Shown: positions 1-8,338 of the stretch, in pieces
Numbering within the stretch: position 1 is the stretch's first letter
Layout: every line of letters starts with the position of its first letter
DNA from: Nitrospira sp.
Lineage (GTDB): Bacteria; Nitrospirota; Nitrospiria; Nitrospirales; Nitrospiraceae
Direction of reading: 5' to 3'
Assembly (NCBI GenBank): GCA_016788465.1
Contig: JAEURV010000309.1
Coordinates: 1-33,376 of the forward strand
Length of the DNA stretch: 33,376 bases
Translations under genes and position numbers: made by a program
Notes under the pieces: generated by a model
Database searches by the model: none
What the model saw: the letters and a program-made list of their open reading frames with translations, nothing else
Told to the model about the DNA's origin: nothing

Positions 1-1176
1 GCCGATACGCATCTCTCTCTGTCGTCCGAACAGTTGACCCCGCATTTGTATTGGCATACCGGGGACCGGGCGATCGCCCACTTGTTTCGCGTGGCGTCCA
101 GTTTGGATTCCATGATCATCGGGGAATCGCAGATCCTTGGACAACTCAAAGACGCCTTTGAGGTCGCGCTGGCTCATAAAACCACCGGCGTGATCATGAA
201 CAAAGTGGTGAAAAAGGCGATCTCCGTGGCCAAACGTGTGCGCACAGAGACGAAGATTGCCGAAATGGCGGTCTCGGTCAGTTATGCTGCGGTGGAGCTC
301 GCGAAGAAGATCTTTTCAAATCTGCATGAAAAGACCGTTCTGTTGGTCGGAGCCGGTGAGATGGCAAAGCTGGCGGCGAAACATTTGATCGCGAATGGTG
401 TAGGACATGTGCGGATCACCACACGAACTCCTCAACACGCGGTCGATCTCGCCGAAAAGTTCGGAGGGACCGCGGTCCCGTTCGATCAGTTCAAAGATGA
501 CATGGCTTCGGCTGACATTGTGTTGGTCTCAACCGGCGCCGCCCATTATTTGGTCGGAGCCGAGGATGTGCATCGCGCCGTCCAAGAACGAATGAATCGT
601 CCGATGTTCCTGATCGATATTTCCGTTCCGAGAAACATCGACCCCGCGGTTCGCCATGTCGACAATGCGTTTCTCTTCGATATCGATGATCTCAAACATC
701 GGGTTGAACAAAACCGTGCGGAACGCGTACACGAGGCTGAAAAAGCCGAACGTATGGTGATCGAAGAAGTGGCGATGATCCTGGACTGGATGAAATCCTT
801 GGAAGTCACGCCGACCATCGTGGCCCTTCGTAACCGGGTAGAAGATATTAAGAGGGCGGAGGTCGAGAAAGTGCTCGGCCGATTGGGACATCTGTCCGCA
901 CAGGATCGCGAACTCGTCGAAGGTCTGGCCTCATCCATCGTCAATAAATTGATTCATCGGACGATGGTGACGTTGAAAAACGAAGTTAATTCGTCGAGTG
1001 GCCCTGCGTTCGTCGAAGCAGCCCGTCAGTTCTATTCGCTCGATCAACCAACCACTCCGTCCGGTCAACCAAGGGCGTCCTATTCCGAGTCATCTCGTTA
1101 CCTGACGGACGGTCGCGCTCCATCGGAAACCGACGAGCCAACCCGGGAACCCTCAGTTCCCAAACGAGCCCGTTAG
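1..1176 (+). CDS. hemA: Glutamyl-tRNA reductase (5'-truncated by window edge)
   Basis: NADPH-dependent reduction of glutamyl-tRNA(Glu) to glutamate-1-semialdehyde, the first committed step of C5-pathway tetrapyrrole synthesis in the cytoplasm. The frame is open from base 1, giving 391 visible residues; the missing N-terminus (roughly 45-60 residues by family length) would carry the catalytic cysteine. Visible blocks are the substrate-domain motif SLDSMIIGESQILGQLK (about residues 25-45 of the visible part), the NADPH-binding motif LLVGAGEMAKLAAKHL (about residues 115-130) and the long C-terminal helical dimerisation region, followed by a polar, Pro/Ser-rich tail. A TTG at 34 could open the same frame, but homology continues upstream of it, so the gene starts outside the window. 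hemC follows after 28 bp, so the two are probably cotranscribed. Confidence 0.97.
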   Translation, partial: ADTHLSLSSEQLTPHLYWHTGDRAIAHLFRVASSLDSMIIGESQILGQLKDAFEVALAHKTTGVIMNKVVKKAISVAKRVRTETKIAEMAVSVSYAAVELAKKIFSNLHEKTVLLVGAGEMAKLAAKHLIANGVGHVRITTRTPQHAVDLAEKFGGTAVPFDQFKDDMASADIVLVSTGAAHYLVGAEDVHRAVQERMNRPMFLIDISVPRNIDPAVRHVDNAFLFDIDDLKHRVEQNRAERVHEAEKAERMVIEEVAMILDWMKSLEVTPTIVALRNRVEDIKRAEVEKVLGRLGHLSAQDRELVEGLASSIVNKLIHRTMVTLKNEVNSSSGPAFVEAARQFYSLDQPTTPSGQPRASYSESSRYLTDGRAPSETDEPTREPSVPKRAR

Positions 1177-1204
1177 CCCACACGTACAGAGAAAGGATCG
1201 CGCT

Positions 1205-2152
1205 GTGTCGACATCGAACGGTCAACGCTCAACCCTGATACTTGGGACAAGGGGGAGTAAGTTGGCGCTCTGCCAGAGTGAATGGTTTCAATCAAAGGTG
1301 CATGAAGTGGCTCCGGAAGTTCGCGTCACGCTCAAGAAGATTCAGACGTCCGGGGACAAGATTGTTGATGTTCCACTGGCCAAAATCGGGGGGAAGGGAC
1401 TCTTCGTGAAAGAGATTGAAGATGCCTTGCTCGCCGGTGACATTGATTTCGCCGTTCACAGCATGAAGGATGTTCCGGCACAACTGCCGGCTGGACTCGA
1501 CATTGTCTGTGTGCCGGCACGCGAGGATGCGCGTGATGCGCTGATCAGCCGAACCGGCTGTTCGTTCCGAGAGCTTCCTGTGGGAGCCACCATCGGGACG
1601 GCGAGCCTCCGCCGTCAGGCGCAACTGTTACAGGCCAGACCAGATCTCACGATCACCATGCTGCGCGGCAATCTTGACACAAGACTGCGAAAGCTCAAGG
1701 AAGGGCAGTTTGATGCGATCGTCCTAGCCGCCGCCGGTTTGCACCGATTGGCCTGGACTCAGACCATCACCGAATATCTCCCTCCTGTCCTCAGCCTTCC
1801 AGCCATCGGGCAAGGTGCGCTTGGGATTGAAGGCCGGGCCGACGACGTGTTTGTCCGCTCAATTTTGTTGAGGCTCAATCACCAGGATACGCAGACCACG
1901 GTTACGGCAGAACGAGCCTTTTTACAACGATTAGAAGGGGGTTGTCAGGTCCCGATTGCCGCGCATGCCATCTTATCCGACGCACAGCTGGTTCTTGACG
2001 GACTCGTGGCGAGCATCGATGGGAAATCCATCATTCGTGATCAGATTGCAGGCACAGATCAGCAAGCCCATGCCCTTGGCGTACAGTTAGCTGAACGACT
2101 GTTGGCACGGGGAGGAGACAAGATTCTCCGCGAGATTTACGGATCGGCATGA
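1205..2152 (+). CDS. hemC: Porphobilinogen deaminase (hydroxymethylbilane synthase)
   Basis: Condenses four porphobilinogen molecules into linear hydroxymethylbilane. At 315 residues it has the usual family length. Visible motifs are GTRGSKLAL (about 14-22), HSMKDVP with the catalytic aspartate at D89, GTASLRR (about 131-137) for substrate carboxylate binding, and LEGGCQVP, where C247 should carry the dipyrromethane cofactor. The GTG start at 1205 is preceded by AGAAAGGA at good spacing. The stop codon overlaps the next start as ATGA at 2149-2152, indicating translational coupling to the cobA-hemD fusion, which uses the product of this enzyme. Confidence 0.97.
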   Translation: MSTSNGQRSTLILGTRGSKLALCQSEWFQSKVHEVAPEVRVTLKKIQTSGDKIVDVPLAKIGGKGLFVKEIEDALLAGDIDFAVHSMKDVPAQLPAGLDIVCVPAREDARDALISRTGCSFRELPVGATIGTASLRRQAQLLQARPDLTITMLRGNLDTRLRKLKEGQFDAIVLAAAGLHRLAWTQTITEYLPPVLSLPAIGQGALGIEGRADDVFVRSILLRLNHQDTQTTVTAERAFLQRLEGGCQVPIAAHAILSDAQLVLDGLVASIDGKSIIRDQIAGTDQQAHALGVQLAERLLARGGDKILREIYGSA

Positions 2153-3717
2153 GCACGGTCGGGCAACGCACAGGAAAAGTTTATCTCGTCGGAGCCGGCC
2201 CTGGAGATCCAGGTCTGTTGACGCTTCGGGGTCGAGACTGTCTCAAACAAGCGGACGTCGTTCTCTATGACTATCTCGCCAATCCTGCACTGCTTGCCCA
2301 TGCTCCGGAGCATGCGGAACGCCTATATGTCGGACGGCGCGGAACGGGCAAATACCCGGAGCAAGCCTCCATTAATCAACTCCTGATCGAACGTGCACAT
2401 GCGGGAAACGTGGTGGTGCGTCTGAAAGGCGGGGATCCGTTCGTGTTTGGTCGCGGTGGAGAAGAAGCCGAAGCACTTGCCGCTGCAGGAATTGCGTTTG
2501 AGGTCGTTCCCGGTGTCACTGCCGCTGTGGCGGTACCAGCCTATGCCGGGATTCCGATTACCCATCGCACACTGGCATCGACTGTAACGATCGTCACCGG
2601 GCATGAAGATCCCTCCAAAACCTCGACCGCATTGGACTGGCCGAAACTCGCCGCTACCCGTGGCACACTCGTCTTTCTGATGGGCATGAAGCATCTCTCT
2701 ACGATTACTGCCCAGCTCATGCAAGAAGGGTTGTCACCGGCAACCCCTGTCGCAATTACTCGTTGGGGGACCAGAGCCTGTCAACAAACACTCGTCGGGA
2801 CGTTGTCCGATATCGTGCACAAGGCGCAAGCCGTCGGAATGGAACCTCCCACAGTGATTGTGGTGGGGGAAGTCGTTCAACTCAGAGCGACACTCAACTG
2901 GTTCGAGCGACGTCCGCTGTTCGGGAAACGTGTATTGATGACACGCGCAAAAGAGCAGGCGCACGAGCTGGCCACAAGACTGGCGAGTTACGGCGCTGAG
3001 CCGATCGAGGGTCCGACGATCAGCATCGCTCCCCCGCTCGATTGGACGCGAGTGGATCGTGCCATTGCCGAGATCGACACCTATGATTGGATGATCTTTA
3101 CGAGCGTGAACGGAGTAGACCGCTTCATGACACGCCTCTGGACGAAGGGACTGGATGCACGTTGTCTGGCCGGACGTCGGCTCTGCTGCATCGGACCTCG
3201 AACCGCTCAGGAGTTGGAGCGGTTCGGTGTTCGAGCTGATCTGGTTCCGACTGAGTATCAAGCGGAGGGAGTCTTAGCCGCACTGAATCAGCAGGAGATC
3301 CGAACATCTCGCATTCTCATCCCTCGGGCGGAAGTCGCCCGGGAGCTCTTACCGGATGAGCTTCGTGCCGGTGGGGCCCATGTCGACGTGGTTCCTGTCT
3401 ACCGAACGGTGGCGCCGAATCTGAGCGCTGAGGGATGGTGGCAGGATCTCAGAGACCATCGCCTCGATGTCGTCACTTTCACGAGTTCTTCCACGGTCCG
3501 AAACTTTGTAACGATGCTTGGTGGAATGGAGGCTGTGCGCCCGCTCTTGCGATCCGTCACCGTTGCCTGCATCGGCCCAATCACAGCCAGGACCGCACAA
3601 GAGTGTGGTCTCACGGTCTCAATTATGCCAAACGAAAATACGATTCCAGCACTGGTGGATGCAATTGCCCACCACTATGAAAACCGCGCACACTGTGCCG
3701 CGGGTGTCGTGCAGTAA
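2149..3717 (+). CDS. cobA-hemD: Uroporphyrinogen-III C-methyltransferase / uroporphyrinogen-III synthase fusion
   Basis: A bifunctional 522-residue protein. Residues about 10-245 are the SAM-dependent uroporphyrinogen-III methyltransferase (SUMT/CobA): the N-terminal VYLVGAGPGDPGLLT loop, GGDPFVFGRGGEE (about 94-106) and PGVTAAVAVPAYAGIPITHR (about 121-140) are all present. Residues about 256-510 are uroporphyrinogen-III synthase (HemD), starting at RRPLFGKRVLMTRAKEQ; this family is poorly conserved and is recognised by position and overall pattern. The HemD half cyclises hydroxymethylbilane to uroporphyrinogen III, and the CobA half methylates it to precorrin-2 for siroheme, cobalamin or heme d1. 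The start overlaps the hemC stop by four bases. The fusion places the branch point between heme and siroheme-type products in one polypeptide. Confidence 0.95.
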   Translation: MSTVGQRTGKVYLVGAGPGDPGLLTLRGRDCLKQADVVLYDYLANPALLAHAPEHAERLYVGRRGTGKYPEQASINQLLIERAHAGNVVVRLKGGDPFVFGRGGEEAEALAAAGIAFEVVPGVTAAVAVPAYAGIPITHRTLASTVTIVTGHEDPSKTSTALDWPKLAATRGTLVFLMGMKHLSTITAQLMQEGLSPATPVAITRWGTRACQQTLVGTLSDIVHKAQAVGMEPPTVIVVGEVVQLRATLNWFERRPLFGKRVLMTRAKEQAHELATRLASYGAEPIEGPTISIAPPLDWTRVDRAIAEIDTYDWMIFTSVNGVDRFMTRLWTKGLDARCLAGRRLCCIGPRTAQELERFGVRADLVPTEYQAEGVLAALNQQEIRTSRILIPRAEVARELLPDELRAGGAHVDVVPVYRTVAPNLSAEGWWQDLRDHRLDVVTFTSSSTVRNFVTMLGGMEAVRPLLRSVTVACIGPITARTAQECGLTVSIMPNENTIPALVDAIAHHYENRAHCAAGVVQ

Positions 3718-3754
3718 CCCCGACGGCCCATGCCCCATGGGTCAGTCATATCAT

Positions 3755-3762
3755 GAAGGAGG
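3755..3762 (+). promoter_or_regulatory. Strong Shine-Dalgarno before the CBS-domain gene
   Basis: GAAGGAGG lies 9 bases before the ATG at 3772. It fixes the start of the CBS-domain gene and suggests efficient independent translation after the 54-bp gap that follows cobA-hemD. Confidence 0.7.
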
Positions 3763-3771
3763 CAACGTACC

Positions 3772-4164
3772 ATGGTTCCTGTGAAATCATTCATGATTCC
3801 CCGAGACAAGTTTGTGACTGTGCCACGCGACACCGATACGCAGATGGCAGCCAGAATCATGCGCGATCGCGGGATCGGCAGTCTATTCGTCACCAACGAT
3901 CGTGAGATCATCGGCATCATCACGGATACGGACATGATGCGCCGAGTCGTCGCGGCCGGGGCAGACGCGACCAAGACCACGGTCGAACAAATTATGTCGG
4001 CACCCATCATGACGATCGAGGAAAACAAGACCTTGCTGGATGCCAACGACCTCATGGCCCAATCGCATCTCCGTCATTTAGGTGTGACGCGTGACGGACA
4101 GTTGGTCGGAATCATCTCGGTCCGAGATCTGGTGGTCTTCTTGACGAATCTCCCACGGAAGTAA
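3772..4164 (+). CDS. Small two-CBS-domain protein in the heme operon
   Basis: A 130-residue stand-alone pair of CBS motifs with no fused catalytic or membrane domain. CBS1 spans about residues 1-62 and ends in GIITDTDMMRRVVA; CBS2 spans about 72-128 and ends in GIISVRDLVVFL. Such Bateman modules usually bind adenine nucleotides (AMP, ATP, SAM), sometimes as dimers, and act as regulators of another protein. The gene sits between cobA-hemD and hemB, so a role in tuning tetrapyrrole synthesis is possible, but nothing in the sequence proves it. The last 93 bases have a decayed tandem copy 123 bp downstream (4195-4287). The family is clear; the partner is unknown. Confidence 0.93.
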   Translation: MVPVKSFMIPRDKFVTVPRDTDTQMAARIMRDRGIGSLFVTNDREIIGIITDTDMMRRVVAAGADATKTTVEQIMSAPIMTIEENKTLLDANDLMAQSHLRHLGVTRDGQLVGIISVRDLVVFLTNLPRK

Positions 4165-4194
4165 AGACCCGTGTGAATGGAGATTCCGATCCAT

Positions 4195-4287
4195 TGTCAT
4201 CTGGATGTAAGGCGGGACGGTCCGTTGCCGAGAGTGATCAGGGTCGGAGACCTTGTGGTCATTCTCGCTGACCGTCCACAGGGATAA
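4195..4287 (+). pseudogene. Degenerate duplicate of the CBS-domain 3' end
   Basis: In frame with a TAA at 4285-4287, this stretch translates to a peptide ending in VRRDGPLPRVIRVGDLVVIL plus ADRPQG. It aligns without gaps to the last 30 residues of the CBS protein encoded at 4072-4161 (pattern HL-V-RDG-L--I-V-DLVV-L---P), with about 15 of 30 identical by eye. There is no complete CBS motif and no plausible start upstream. It looks like the tail of a second, tandemly duplicated or once separate CBS gene whose 5' part was deleted. The TAA overlaps the AAGGA ribosome site of hemB, which suggests the lost gene was once translationally coupled to hemB. Confidence 0.7.
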
Positions 4288-4296
4288 GGACACACC

Positions 4297-5277
4297 ATGG
4301 GCTTTCCAATCCATCGACTTCGTCGGCTCAGGCAGCAGGAACCGTTACGGCGTATGGTGCGAGAGACGCACCTCTCGCCGTCGGATTTTATCGCCCCGCT
4401 GTTTGTAGTCGAAGGGCAGGACCGTCGTGAAGCCATCGGGTCGATGCCCGGTCAATTCAGGTTGTCCGTCGATCTGCTTGTCAAAGAAGCGGCCGAGCTT
4501 CGCGCACTCGGAATTCCGGCCATTATTTTATTCGGCATTCCAGCCCACAAAGACGACCGTGGCAGCTCCGGTTTGGATCCAAACGGCATCGTGCAACGGG
4601 CCGTCAAGGCCGTCAAACAGCAGGTGCCGGAATTGATGGTAATAACAGATGTCTGTATCGATGAATATACCAGTCACGGCCATTGCGGCATCGTCCGGGA
4701 CGGGAAGATTCTCAATGACGAGACGCTGGACTGCCTGACGACCATGGCGCGCACCCATGCAGAAGCAGGCGCCGACATGGTGGCACCGTCCGATATGATG
4801 GACGGACGTGTTGCGGCAATTCGTAAGGAGTTGGATCGAGCTGGATTCTCTGATCTGCCTATTATGGCGTATGCTGCCAAATTCTCGTCTTGCTTCTATG
4901 CACCCTTTCGTGATGCAGCCTTCTCCACGCCTCACTTCGGCGACCGACAATCCTATCAGATGGATCCGGCCAATGCGCGGGAAGCGATGCGCGAAATTGA
5001 TCTGGATGTCAAGGAGGGGGCCGACATCATCATGGTGAAGCCGGCGCTGCCGTACCTCGATATCATTGCCGCTGCCCGTCGCCGGATCCTCCTCCCGCTG
5101 GCCGCCTACCAAGTGAGCGGTGAATACAGCATGATCAAAGCTGCCGCACAGGCGGGATGGCTTGATGAATCGCGCGCGATGATGGAGTCACTATTGGCCA
5201 TCAAGCGGGCAGGGGCCGACCTGATTCTCACCTATTTTGCCAAAGATGCTGCTCTACGGCTTCATTCATCGCCATGA
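4297..5277 (+). CDS. hemB: Delta-aminolevulinic acid dehydratase (porphobilinogen synthase)
   Basis: Condenses two 5-aminolevulinate molecules to porphobilinogen, upstream of HemC in heme synthesis. It has 326 residues, the normal length. The two active-site lysines are visible: K195 in MAYAAKFSSCFYAPFRDA and K248 in IIMVKPALPYLD. The metal loop reads VCIDEYTSHGHCG: C120 and C130 of the classical zinc triad are present, but the middle cysteine position (122) is Asp. The start at 4297 has AAGGA at 4286-4290. The stop overlaps the ribF start (ATGA at 5274-5277). Confidence 0.97.
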   Translation: MGFPIHRLRRLRQQEPLRRMVRETHLSPSDFIAPLFVVEGQDRREAIGSMPGQFRLSVDLLVKEAAELRALGIPAIILFGIPAHKDDRGSSGLDPNGIVQRAVKAVKQQVPELMVITDVCIDEYTSHGHCGIVRDGKILNDETLDCLTTMARTHAEAGADMVAPSDMMDGRVAAIRKELDRAGFSDLPIMAYAAKFSSCFYAPFRDAAFSTPHFGDRQSYQMDPANAREAMREIDLDVKEGADIIMVKPALPYLDIIAAARRRILLPLAAYQVSGEYSMIKAAAQAGWLDESRAMMESLLAIKRAGADLILTYFAKDAALRLHSSP

Positions 5278-6218
5278 AAGTGACCCGCGGGTACTCGGAC
5301 CAGAGCGTGCGCCCCTATCCCGTCGGAACCATCGGGAACTTTGACGGTCATCATCGCGGTCACCATGCGCTGTTACAGAAGGTGATCGAAACTGCACGCA
5401 GGAATGAGGGAACTGCGGTTGTCCTCACCTTCGACCCTCATCCAGTGAAAATCCTGGCGCCTCAGGCTGATTTCCGATTTCTCACCGATGAACATCAAAA
5501 ACTGACTCGTTTCGACCAGGCAGGCATTGACGAGGTCGTGCTTGTGGAGTTTACCCAAGCCTTCGCCTCCCTGACTCCCGAACTGTTCGCAGAACAGGTG
5601 CTTTCCAAAGGCCTCGGGCTCAAGGAGATTTTCGTCGGACAACATTTTGCGTTTGGACATAAGCGGACAGGCAAGATCGATGATCTCCGACGTCTCGGCG
5701 AGCAATTTGGCTTCATCGTCCATCCTACACCTCCTGTCACTCTCGATGGGGGCGTCGTCAGCTCAACAAGAATAAGACAGCTCATCATGGCTGGACAGGT
5801 CGCTCAGGCGATGCGGTTGCTCGGCCGCCCTTATGCCCTCGATGGCTTCGTCATTCCCGGGGAGGGGAGAGGGCAAACATTAGGATGTCCCACCGCTAAT
5901 CTGCCGCTCCCTCCAGACCGCGTGACTCCTGCTGACGGAATCTATGCCTCGGTCACGATCGTGGGTACGGTTCGACATGATTCCGTGACCTATATCGGGA
6001 GCAAGCCAACCTTTCAGGGAGAAACGAGAGGATTGGAGGTCTCTATCCTCGACGGACACCACAATCTCTATGGGCACATGATCACGGTCGAATTGATAGA
6101 TCGTATCCGTGGCGACGCACAGTTTGATGGTGAGAAAACCTTGAGCCGACAAATCGCAATCGATGTGGAATCAGCGAGGGAGATCCTCCGTCGCTATCAC
6201 AACACCATTGGAGCATAA
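5274..6218 (+). CDS. ribF: Bifunctional riboflavin kinase / FAD synthetase
   Basis: Phosphorylates riboflavin to FMN and adenylates FMN to FAD. The N-terminal FAD synthetase (nucleotidyltransferase) domain carries GTIGNFDGHHRGHH (about residues 18-31) and a VSSTRIRQLI block (about 160-170). The C-terminal flavokinase domain starts around 180 and has GRGQTLGCPTANLP and DGIYA. It is 314 residues, as usual for RibF. It overlaps the hemB stop by four bases and is probably translationally coupled. The frame ends at 6218, just before tilS. Confidence 0.96.
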   Translation: MKVTRGYSDQSVRPYPVGTIGNFDGHHRGHHALLQKVIETARRNEGTAVVLTFDPHPVKILAPQADFRFLTDEHQKLTRFDQAGIDEVVLVEFTQAFASLTPELFAEQVLSKGLGLKEIFVGQHFAFGHKRTGKIDDLRRLGEQFGFIVHPTPPVTLDGGVVSSTRIRQLIMAGQVAQAMRLLGRPYALDGFVIPGEGRGQTLGCPTANLPLPPDRVTPADGIYASVTIVGTVRHDSVTYIGSKPTFQGETRGLEVSILDGHHNLYGHMITVELIDRIRGDAQFDGEKTLSRQIAIDVESAREILRRYHNTIGA

Positions 6219-6249
6219 TGGACTCTTGGAACCAACTTCACCCAACTCC

Positions 6250-7695
6250 ATGAATCGGATCGCTTGGCCGCCTCTCCTACATCAGGTTGTTCGAACCATT
6301 CGCTCCAGAAACCTCTTTCGACCAGGACAACATATATTGGTGGCCGTGTCAGGCGGTCCCGATTCAGTCGGGTTGTTGTCGATCCTGCATCATCTCCGAT
6401 CCCATTGGAATCTGACTCTCACGGCCGTCCATTGCAACTACAGGTTGCGAGGAGCTGAGTCCGATGAGGACCAACGGTTCGTAGAAGCGTTGTGCCACAG
6501 TCTGGCAATTCCCCTCCATGTGCGTGAGGCACAAGTTCGCACGCACGGTCGCACCACTTCTCTACAAGCGGAAGCACGTGACATTCGATATCGTCTGATG
6601 GAGGAAATCAGAGCGAGGTGCGGAGCCGATCGTATCGCCGTCGGTCATACGGCGGATGATCAGGCAGAGACGGTGTTGCTATGGATGCTGCGAGGGGCAG
6701 GATTGGCCGGCCTTTCCGGCATGCCGGCGGTACGCGACGATGCCGTTGTACGACCGTTATACGAGACAACGCGGCAGGAGATCCTGACCTATCTGAACAA
6801 AGGTGCTGTGTCCTATCGGGACGATTCGAGCAATGCCAAACCACTGTACCTCCGAAACCGAATCAGGCGAGACGTCATCCCGCTTCTCACGCAGATCGTT
6901 CCATCCAGCAGCCAAGCTCTCTGCAGGCTCGCCGACCTCTGTCGGACCGACGATCGTTTTCTGGACCAGGAAGCTGCTGCGCGCATCGCTTCGGCTGTGA
7001 CATGGGACTCAGCCGGAGCATGGACCGTCGATCGCCGAAGTCTTTTGGACCTCCCTCTGCCCCTGCAACGACGAGGTCTTCGACTCATGCTTCGGCAATC
7101 CGACTCTCAACATCGTGCTCCCAGTCTTCGCATCATCGATCGTATGATTCATCTCGCATCAAATCCGCAGGCGCTCTCTCAATTGACCCTAAAGGCAGGG
7201 CATGTCGTCTTCACGACCAACTCTCTCCGCTTTACTCCGTTTGGGGTAGGAGGTGAGGTTCGTCAGCCACATAGGGATGAGCATGCACCCCAATTCTCCA
7301 TCCCGGTTCCCGGAGAACTCGTATGGTCTGGAACAGGACAACGACTTCAGGTACAACTGCAGGAATACGACAGTCGGGAGGCCTCATCGGGGCGGGGGCG
7401 GGTTTTGGTCGATGCTGACCGAGTCTCTTGGTCCCTGACGGTTCGAAGTTGGGTGCCAGGCGATCGCTTTTGTCCTCATGGCATGGGAGGGCACTCGAAA
7501 AAATTGCAGGATTTTTTCACAGATTTGAAGATACCAATGGCTGCCCGATCTCGTATTCCGCTGGTCGTGGCTCCCGAGGGCATTCTCTGGATCGTCGGGT
7601 ATCGGCAAGATGATCGCTGGATGCCGACATCCTCGACCACCCACTGCCTGGCTATTACGGTAGATTCTCCACCCCTTACAGAAGGAACAGCCTGA
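6250..7695 (+). CDS. tilS: tRNA(Ile)-lysidine synthase
   Basis: ATP-dependent conversion of the wobble cytidine of tRNA(Ile)(CAU) to lysidine, needed to read AUA. The N-terminal PP-loop ATPase domain has VAVSGGPDS (SGGPDS at 34-39), HCNYRLRGAESDEDQRFV (about 61-78) and VGHTADDQAETVL (about 131-143). The C-terminal TilS domain has SWVPGDRFCPHGMGG with a K-L-DFFTDLKIP block. The frame is open from 6163 inside ribF, but the upstream residues do not look like TilS, so the ATG at 6250 (481 residues) is preferred; its ribosome site is weak, so the start is not certain. The stop is one base before the hpt start. Confidence 0.95.
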   Translation: MNRIAWPPLLHQVVRTIRSRNLFRPGQHILVAVSGGPDSVGLLSILHHLRSHWNLTLTAVHCNYRLRGAESDEDQRFVEALCHSLAIPLHVREAQVRTHGRTTSLQAEARDIRYRLMEEIRARCGADRIAVGHTADDQAETVLLWMLRGAGLAGLSGMPAVRDDAVVRPLYETTRQEILTYLNKGAVSYRDDSSNAKPLYLRNRIRRDVIPLLTQIVPSSSQALCRLADLCRTDDRFLDQEAAARIASAVTWDSAGAWTVDRRSLLDLPLPLQRRGLRLMLRQSDSQHRAPSLRIIDRMIHLASNPQALSQLTLKAGHVVFTTNSLRFTPFGVGGEVRQPHRDEHAPQFSIPVPGELVWSGTGQRLQVQLQEYDSREASSGRGRVLVDADRVSWSLTVRSWVPGDRFCPHGMGGHSKKLQDFFTDLKIPMAARSRIPLVVAPEGILWIVGYRQDDRWMPTSSTTHCLAITVDSPPLTEGTA

Positions 7696-7696
7696 G

Positions 7697-8239
7697 ATGG
7701 AACGTATGTTTGGACGTCCGATCATCACCCAAGAGCAGATGCGGGGCCGGATCCGCGAGTTGGGGCGACAGATCAGTACCGACTATGCCGGGAAAGACCT
7801 CGTATTGGTCGGAGTCTTGAAGGGAGCCTACGCGTTCTTCGCCGATCTGGCCAGAGCCATTCGAATACCCGTACGAGTCGATTTCATCGTCGTAACCAGT
7901 TACGGCACGGGATCTAAGACATCAGGGAAAGTGAAGTTGGTGACAGAGTTGACCGAACAAATCAAAAACAAAGATGTGCTCCTGGTGGAGGACATTGTCG
8001 ATTCAGGATTGACGGTACAATACCTCATGAAAGCGTTGGGCAAGCGGAAACCACGGAGTATCAATGTCTGCACATTATTGAGTAAACCGGAGCGCCGTGT
8101 CGTCGATGTGCACGTCCAATACATCGGGTTTAAAATTCCTGATCTGTATGTTATTGGATATGGCCTTGACTATCAGCAGAAGTATCGTAACCTTCCCTAT
8201 CTTGCAGTACTTGATCAAGGGAGTGAGCAAGACGCCTAG
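7697..8239 (+). CDS. hpt: Hypoxanthine phosphoribosyltransferase
   Basis: Purine salvage: converts hypoxanthine (and usually guanine) with PRPP to IMP or GMP. It has 180 residues, the typical length. The PRPP-binding motif LLVEDIVDSGLTVQYL (about 95-110), the flexible-loop region VTSYGTGSKTSGKVK (about 68-82) and the C-terminal VIGYGLDYQQKYRNLPYL block are all visible. Only one base separates it from tilS; the tilS-hpt-ftsH order is common in many bacteria. Confidence 0.95.
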   Translation: MERMFGRPIITQEQMRGRIRELGRQISTDYAGKDLVLVGVLKGAYAFFADLARAIRIPVRVDFIVVTSYGTGSKTSGKVKLVTELTEQIKNKDVLLVEDIVDSGLTVQYLMKALGKRKPRSINVCTLLSKPERRVVDVHVQYIGFKIPDLYVIGYGLDYQQKYRNLPYLAVLDQGSEQDA

Positions 8240-8256
8240 CATTTTCTCACGAGCTG

Positions 8257-8286
8257 TTGTCAATATGCGCAAGCCTGTGTTAACAT
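8257..8286 (+). promoter_or_regulatory. Candidate sigma70-type promoter for ftsH
   Basis: TTGTCA at 8257-8262 (5 of 6 match to TTGACA) and TAACAT at 8281-8286 (4 of 6 match to TATAAT) are separated by 18 bases. They lie in the 99-bp hpt-ftsH gap. It would give a leader of about 45 bases containing AAGGAG before the ftsH ATG. This is a pattern match only. Confidence 0.4.
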
Positions 8287-8338
8287 CACTTCAATTCCCA
8301 AACACTTTCCATCCAACGTTATTGCCAAGGAGAACTGG

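Noticed and set aside
2734..3261. 175-codon minus-strand open frame inside cobA-hemD
   Set aside because: Antisense of a coding region with no motif of its own.
4528..5112. 194-codon minus-strand open frame inside hemB
   Set aside because: Antisense shadow; conserved HemB residues explain the sequence.
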